Source of the DNA: JAUVKA01 sp964465145
GTDB taxonomy: Bacteria; Bacteroidota; Bacteroidia; Bacteroidales; UBA12481
Reading direction: 5' to 3'
Length of the DNA: 8,851 nucleotides
Assembly: GCA_964465145.1 (NCBI GenBank)
Contig: CAYXJR010000126.1
Span: 1 to 8,851 of the forward strand
The translations under genes and the position numbers were made by a program. Every line of letters begins with the position of its first letter. Position 1 is the first letter of the stretch. Positions 6,561 through 8,851 of the stretch are shown piece after piece. A model generated the notes under the pieces. It saw nothing but the letters and a program-made list of their open reading frames with translations. It was not told where the DNA came from and did not search any database.

Positions 6561-7358
6561 ATGTACATAAAATCAAATATCAAACTTTTGCGAAAGCGGA
6601 AAGGCCGCACCCAGGATGAGGTTGCTAACTTTCTTGGCATGAAGAGGTCCACCTATTCAGGATATGAAAATGGCGTAGCAGAGCCCGGGATTGATGCTTT
6701 GGTTCTGTTCTCCGGCTATTTTGGCGTAGCTATTGACACTCTGGTTAAGGTTGATTTGAATTCACTCAGGGATAGCCAGCTGCATCAGGTTGAGGAAGGT
6801 TTTGACCTGTACATCAAGGGTTCTTCACTAAGAATCCTGGCTACAACAGTGGATTCACAGAATCGGGATAATATTGAACTCGTAAGTGAAAAAGCCAAAG
6901 CCGGTTATAAGAGGGGATATTCTGATCCGGAGTATATTCGTGAGCTGCCGGTATTCAATCTACCCTTTATTTCCCCGGAAAGGAAATACCGTACTTTTCA
7001 AATTAGTGGAGATTCTATGATGCCAATACCTGACAAGTCTTATGTTACAGGTGAATTTGTGGAGAATTGGGAGTATCTGAACAACGGTGACCCATGTATT
7101 ATTCTCATGAAAGATGAGGGGATAGTTTTTAAAATTATTCAAAAGGATTTCAGAAAGAAACAATTTGTAATGCATTCACTGAACAAGGAATATGAATCAT
7201 TCCCTGTCGCCGTGGAGGAAATTTCTGAGATTTGGAAGTTTGTTCATTATATTAGCGACCAATTACCCGATCCGGTATCACCCGAGCAGGAACTGTATCA
7301 TACGGTGGCGAATATGCAGGAAGATCTGAAGCAGATCAAGAATAGCATGAATCTCTAA
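6561..7358 (+). CDS. HTH (XRE) transcriptional regulator with S24 LexA/CI-like autopeptidase domain
   Basis: 265-residue DNA-binding repressor that probably inactivates itself by cleavage after a stress signal. Residues about 4-62 form an XRE helix-turn-helix (NIKLLRKRKGRTQDEVANFL through KRSTYSGYENG). Residues about 110-230 form an S24 peptidase domain. It contains a candidate cleavage site A114-G115 in KAKAGY, the nucleophile S152 in ISGDSMMP, and the general-base K191 in GIVFKII. The Ser-Lys spacing of 39 is close to the 37 of LexA and UmuD. The last 30 residues look like a short coiled coil (EQELYHTVANMQEDLKQ). ATG 6561 lies directly behind a TAnnTTTG promoter and a dyad. Its neighbours are an efflux operon upstream and a repair-type nuclease downstream. 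It is not a canonical LexA by architecture (XRE rather than winged helix); targets are unknown. Confidence 0.9.
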   Translation: MYIKSNIKLLRKRKGRTQDEVANFLGMKRSTYSGYENGVAEPGIDALVLFSGYFGVAIDTLVKVDLNSLRDSQLHQVEEGFDLYIKGSSLRILATTVDSQNRDNIELVSEKAKAGYKRGYSDPEYIRELPVFNLPFISPERKYRTFQISGDSMMPIPDKSYVTGEFVENWEYLNNGDPCIILMKDEGIVFKIIQKDFRKKQFVMHSLNKEYESFPVAVEEISEIWKFVHYISDQLPDPVSPEQELYHTVANMQEDLKQIKNSMNL

Positions 7359-7400
7359 TAGAACAATGTATCTCAGGAAGACCGCCATAGTGCCTGGAGG

Positions 7401-7418
7401 TTCCCGCTTTCGCGGGAA
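7401..7418. repeat. GC-rich palindrome TTCCCGC-TTTC-GCGGGAA, dispersed-repeat type
   Basis: A perfect 7-bp stem with a 4-base loop stands out in an otherwise AT-rich gap. Read on the other strand with its flank it gives GTCATTCCCGCGAAAGCGGG, which resembles short palindromic repeats dispersed in many bacterial genomes (compare the ATTCCC-N8-GGGAAT pattern of neisserial dRS3). It lies 42 bp after the regulator stop, so it could also act as its terminator, although no strong T-run follows. Confidence 0.6.
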
Positions 7419-7437
7419 TGACACCTTTTACGATCCG

Positions 7438-7461
7438 ATAATTCATAACTTATAATTCATA
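7438..7461 (+). repeat. 10-bp direct repeat ATAATTCATA upstream of the nuclease gene
   Basis: ATAATTCATA occurs at 7438-7447 and again at 7452-7461, a 14-bp period with ACTT between the copies. It ends nine bases before the TTG start of the nuclease gene. The stretch is the likely promoter or leader of that gene, but I see no good TAnnTTTG box in it. Confidence 0.45.
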
Positions 7462-7470
7462 TTTCATTTT

Positions 7471-8835
7471 TTGTTCGCCATTGTCGACATAGAAACCACA
7501 GGAGGTAGTCCCAGGACGGAGAAAATCACGGAGATATCTATTTATCTACATGATGGACTGAGTGTGGTTGATGAGTTCTCGACCCTGATCAACCCTGAGT
7601 TTACCATACCTTATTTTATTACCGGCTTAACGGGCATCAGCAATGAAATGGTAACTGATGCGCCTAAGTTTTATGAGGTTGCCAAAAAGATTGTAGAATT
7701 CACAGAGGATAAAATCTTCGTTGGTCATAATGTAAATTTTGATTACAGTTTTGTCCGACAGGAATTTAAAAAACTTGGGTTTGAATATAACCGCAAGACC
7801 CTGGACACGGTAAAGCTGGCCAGGCAGGTTATTCCTGGCCTTAAGTCGTATAGCCTGGGCCGGTTATGTAATCAATTGGGAATCACCATTGAAAACAGGC
7901 ACCGGGCAAGCGGTGATGCAATGGCAACCGTTAAACTACTGGAATTGCTGCTTTCCCGGGATAATAAGAAAATCGCATCTAAAATTCTAAAACCCGGCGT
8001 CCCTCAAGGGTTAAATCAATACCTTGATAAAAAGTTGCTGGATCGATTGCCGGAAGATACCGGGGTATATTACTTCTGGGACGAAAAAGGACAGTTGATA
8101 TATATAGGTAAAAGCATAAATATACGATCCAGGATTCATCAGCATTTATACAACAATACTACTCAACGTGCCATGAACATGAAGGATAGGGTGGCCGATA
8201 TTACATGGGAACTTACAGGAAATGAACTGATTGCCTTATTATTAGAATCTGCTGAGATCAAACAAAAGAAACCTGTTTACAACAGGGCTCAACGACGGTC
8301 GATGTATAGTTATGGCTTATTTTCAAAAATGGATAAGGATGGCTATAAGCTTTTGGACATCGATAAATATGGTGAAGAGCATGCGCCAATTACTACCTTT
8401 TCTTCAAAAAGAGAGGCGAATGAAATTTTGCATAATTGGGTTGATGAATTTCAACTATGCCCAAAATTATGTGGTTTATACTGTAGTCAAGGAGCTTGTT
8501 TTCATCACGGGATAGGGGAATGCCTGGGCGCTTGCGCAGGAGTAGAACCTCCAGAACCTTATAATAAGCGGGTTGGATTACTCTTAGACCGGTTTGAATA
8601 TGATTATCACAATTTTCTTATTCTCCTGCCTGGTCGAGTGCCCGATGAAATATCAGTAGTTGGTATAGAAAATGGAAAATACCTTGGTTTTGGCTATGCT
8701 CCATCTGAACACCAACATAGGCCTGAACTACTGATGGATTGCCTGAAACACTATCCCGATAACCGGGATGCTCATGCAATAATTAAGTTGTATTTGAGCG
8801 GGTTTTACTTGCTTAAAATACAGCATATCAGATAA
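7471..8835 (+). CDS. DEDDh exonuclease / GIY-YIG UvrC-like fusion nuclease
   Basis: 454-residue protein joining two nuclease modules. Residues about 1-170 form a DnaQ-like DEDDh 3'-5' exonuclease with all five catalytic residues: D6 and E8 (VDIETTGG), D91 (HNVNFDYSF), H144 and D149 (HRASGDA). Residues about 190-275 form a UvrC/Cho-type GIY-YIG domain: G198-V199-Y200, Y211-I212-G213, arginines at 219/221 and catalytic E259 in ALLLESAEIK. Residues about 320-375 resemble the cysteine-rich UvrC segment, with C330, C343, C351 and C355 in the spacing of the UvrC Fe-S ligands, plus C334 and C338. The UvrC RNase H-like C-terminal nuclease and HhH domains are absent. Similar epsilon/UvrC fusions are known in other bacteria; a role in repair is inferred. 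TTG 7471 is the only usual start, because a TAA lies in frame at 7453. Confidence 0.9.
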   Translation: MFAIVDIETTGGSPRTEKITEISIYLHDGLSVVDEFSTLINPEFTIPYFITGLTGISNEMVTDAPKFYEVAKKIVEFTEDKIFVGHNVNFDYSFVRQEFKKLGFEYNRKTLDTVKLARQVIPGLKSYSLGRLCNQLGITIENRHRASGDAMATVKLLELLLSRDNKKIASKILKPGVPQGLNQYLDKKLLDRLPEDTGVYYFWDEKGQLIYIGKSINIRSRIHQHLYNNTTQRAMNMKDRVADITWELTGNELIALLLESAEIKQKKPVYNRAQRRSMYSYGLFSKMDKDGYKLLDIDKYGEEHAPITTFSSKREANEILHNWVDEFQLCPKLCGLYCSQGACFHHGIGECLGACAGVEPPEPYNKRVGLLLDRFEYDYHNFLILLPGRVPDEISVVGIENGKYLGFGYAPSEHQHRPELLMDCLKHYPDNRDAHAIIKLYLSGFYLLKIQHIR

Positions 8836-8851
8836 ATGATTAATTTTATTT

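Noticed and set aside
6561..7358. Prophage CI repressor with an adjacent prophage
   Set aside because: The HTH/S24 architecture is shared with phage repressors, but no integrase, Cro, structural or lysis gene is present in the window.
8312..8515. 67-codon plus-strand open frame inside the nuclease gene
   Set aside because: Out-of-frame shadow of the GIY-YIG/Cys-rich coding region, with no independent ribosome-binding site or recognisable motif.

Overview
The window looks like a chromosomal segment of a Bacteroidota (Bacteroidetes) bacterium. This rests on moderate-to-low GC content by eye, AT-rich intergenic regions with few Shine-Dalgarno sites, a clear TAnnTTTG promoter element, and the character of the DinB and HTH/S24 proteins. 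I cannot assign a genus. No rRNA, tRNA, CRISPR array, transposase, integrase or phage gene is visible.

Layout: (1) Positions 1-404, minus strand, hold the first 134 residues of a DinB-type Y-family polymerase (Pol IV), running off the left edge. (2) Positions 405-548 form a divergent AT-rich promoter region with an imperfect 15-bp direct repeat and an 8-bp inverted repeat. (3) Positions 549-6360, plus strand, hold a compact three-gene tripartite efflux operon: membrane-anchored periplasmic adaptor, RND inner-membrane pump, and TolC-type outer-membrane factor. The genes are separated by 15 bp and then overlap by 11 bp. (4) Positions 6361-6560 form a structured intergenic region. It contains a small hairpin, five TTGAAT units spaced about one DNA helical turn apart, and a TAnnTTTG box joined to a GCATCA-N5-TGATGC dyad. 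(5) Positions 6561-7358 encode a LexA/CI-like HTH plus S24-peptidase repressor that retains its Ser/Lys dyad and an Ala-Gly cleavage candidate. (6) Positions 7359-7470 carry a strong palindrome (TTCCCGC/GCGGGAA) typical of dispersed genomic repeats, and a 10-bp direct repeat. (7) Positions 7471-8835 encode a TTG-initiated fusion of a DEDDh 3'-5' exonuclease, a GIY-YIG nuclease and the cysteine-rich region of UvrC.

Reading: the adaptor, pump and outer-membrane factor should form one envelope-spanning exporter. Around it lie three genes with DNA-damage associations: translesion polymerase, self-cleaving repressor and a repair nuclease. An SOS-like grouping interrupted by, or sharing control with, the efflux operon is an attractive inference but is not proven by the sequence. 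The most unusual items are the helically phased TTGAAT array, the putative operator dyad at the repressor promoter, the exonuclease/UvrC-like fusion with a conserved four-Cys pattern, and the RND pump lacking the TM10 lysine. I found no clear-cut undescribed system.
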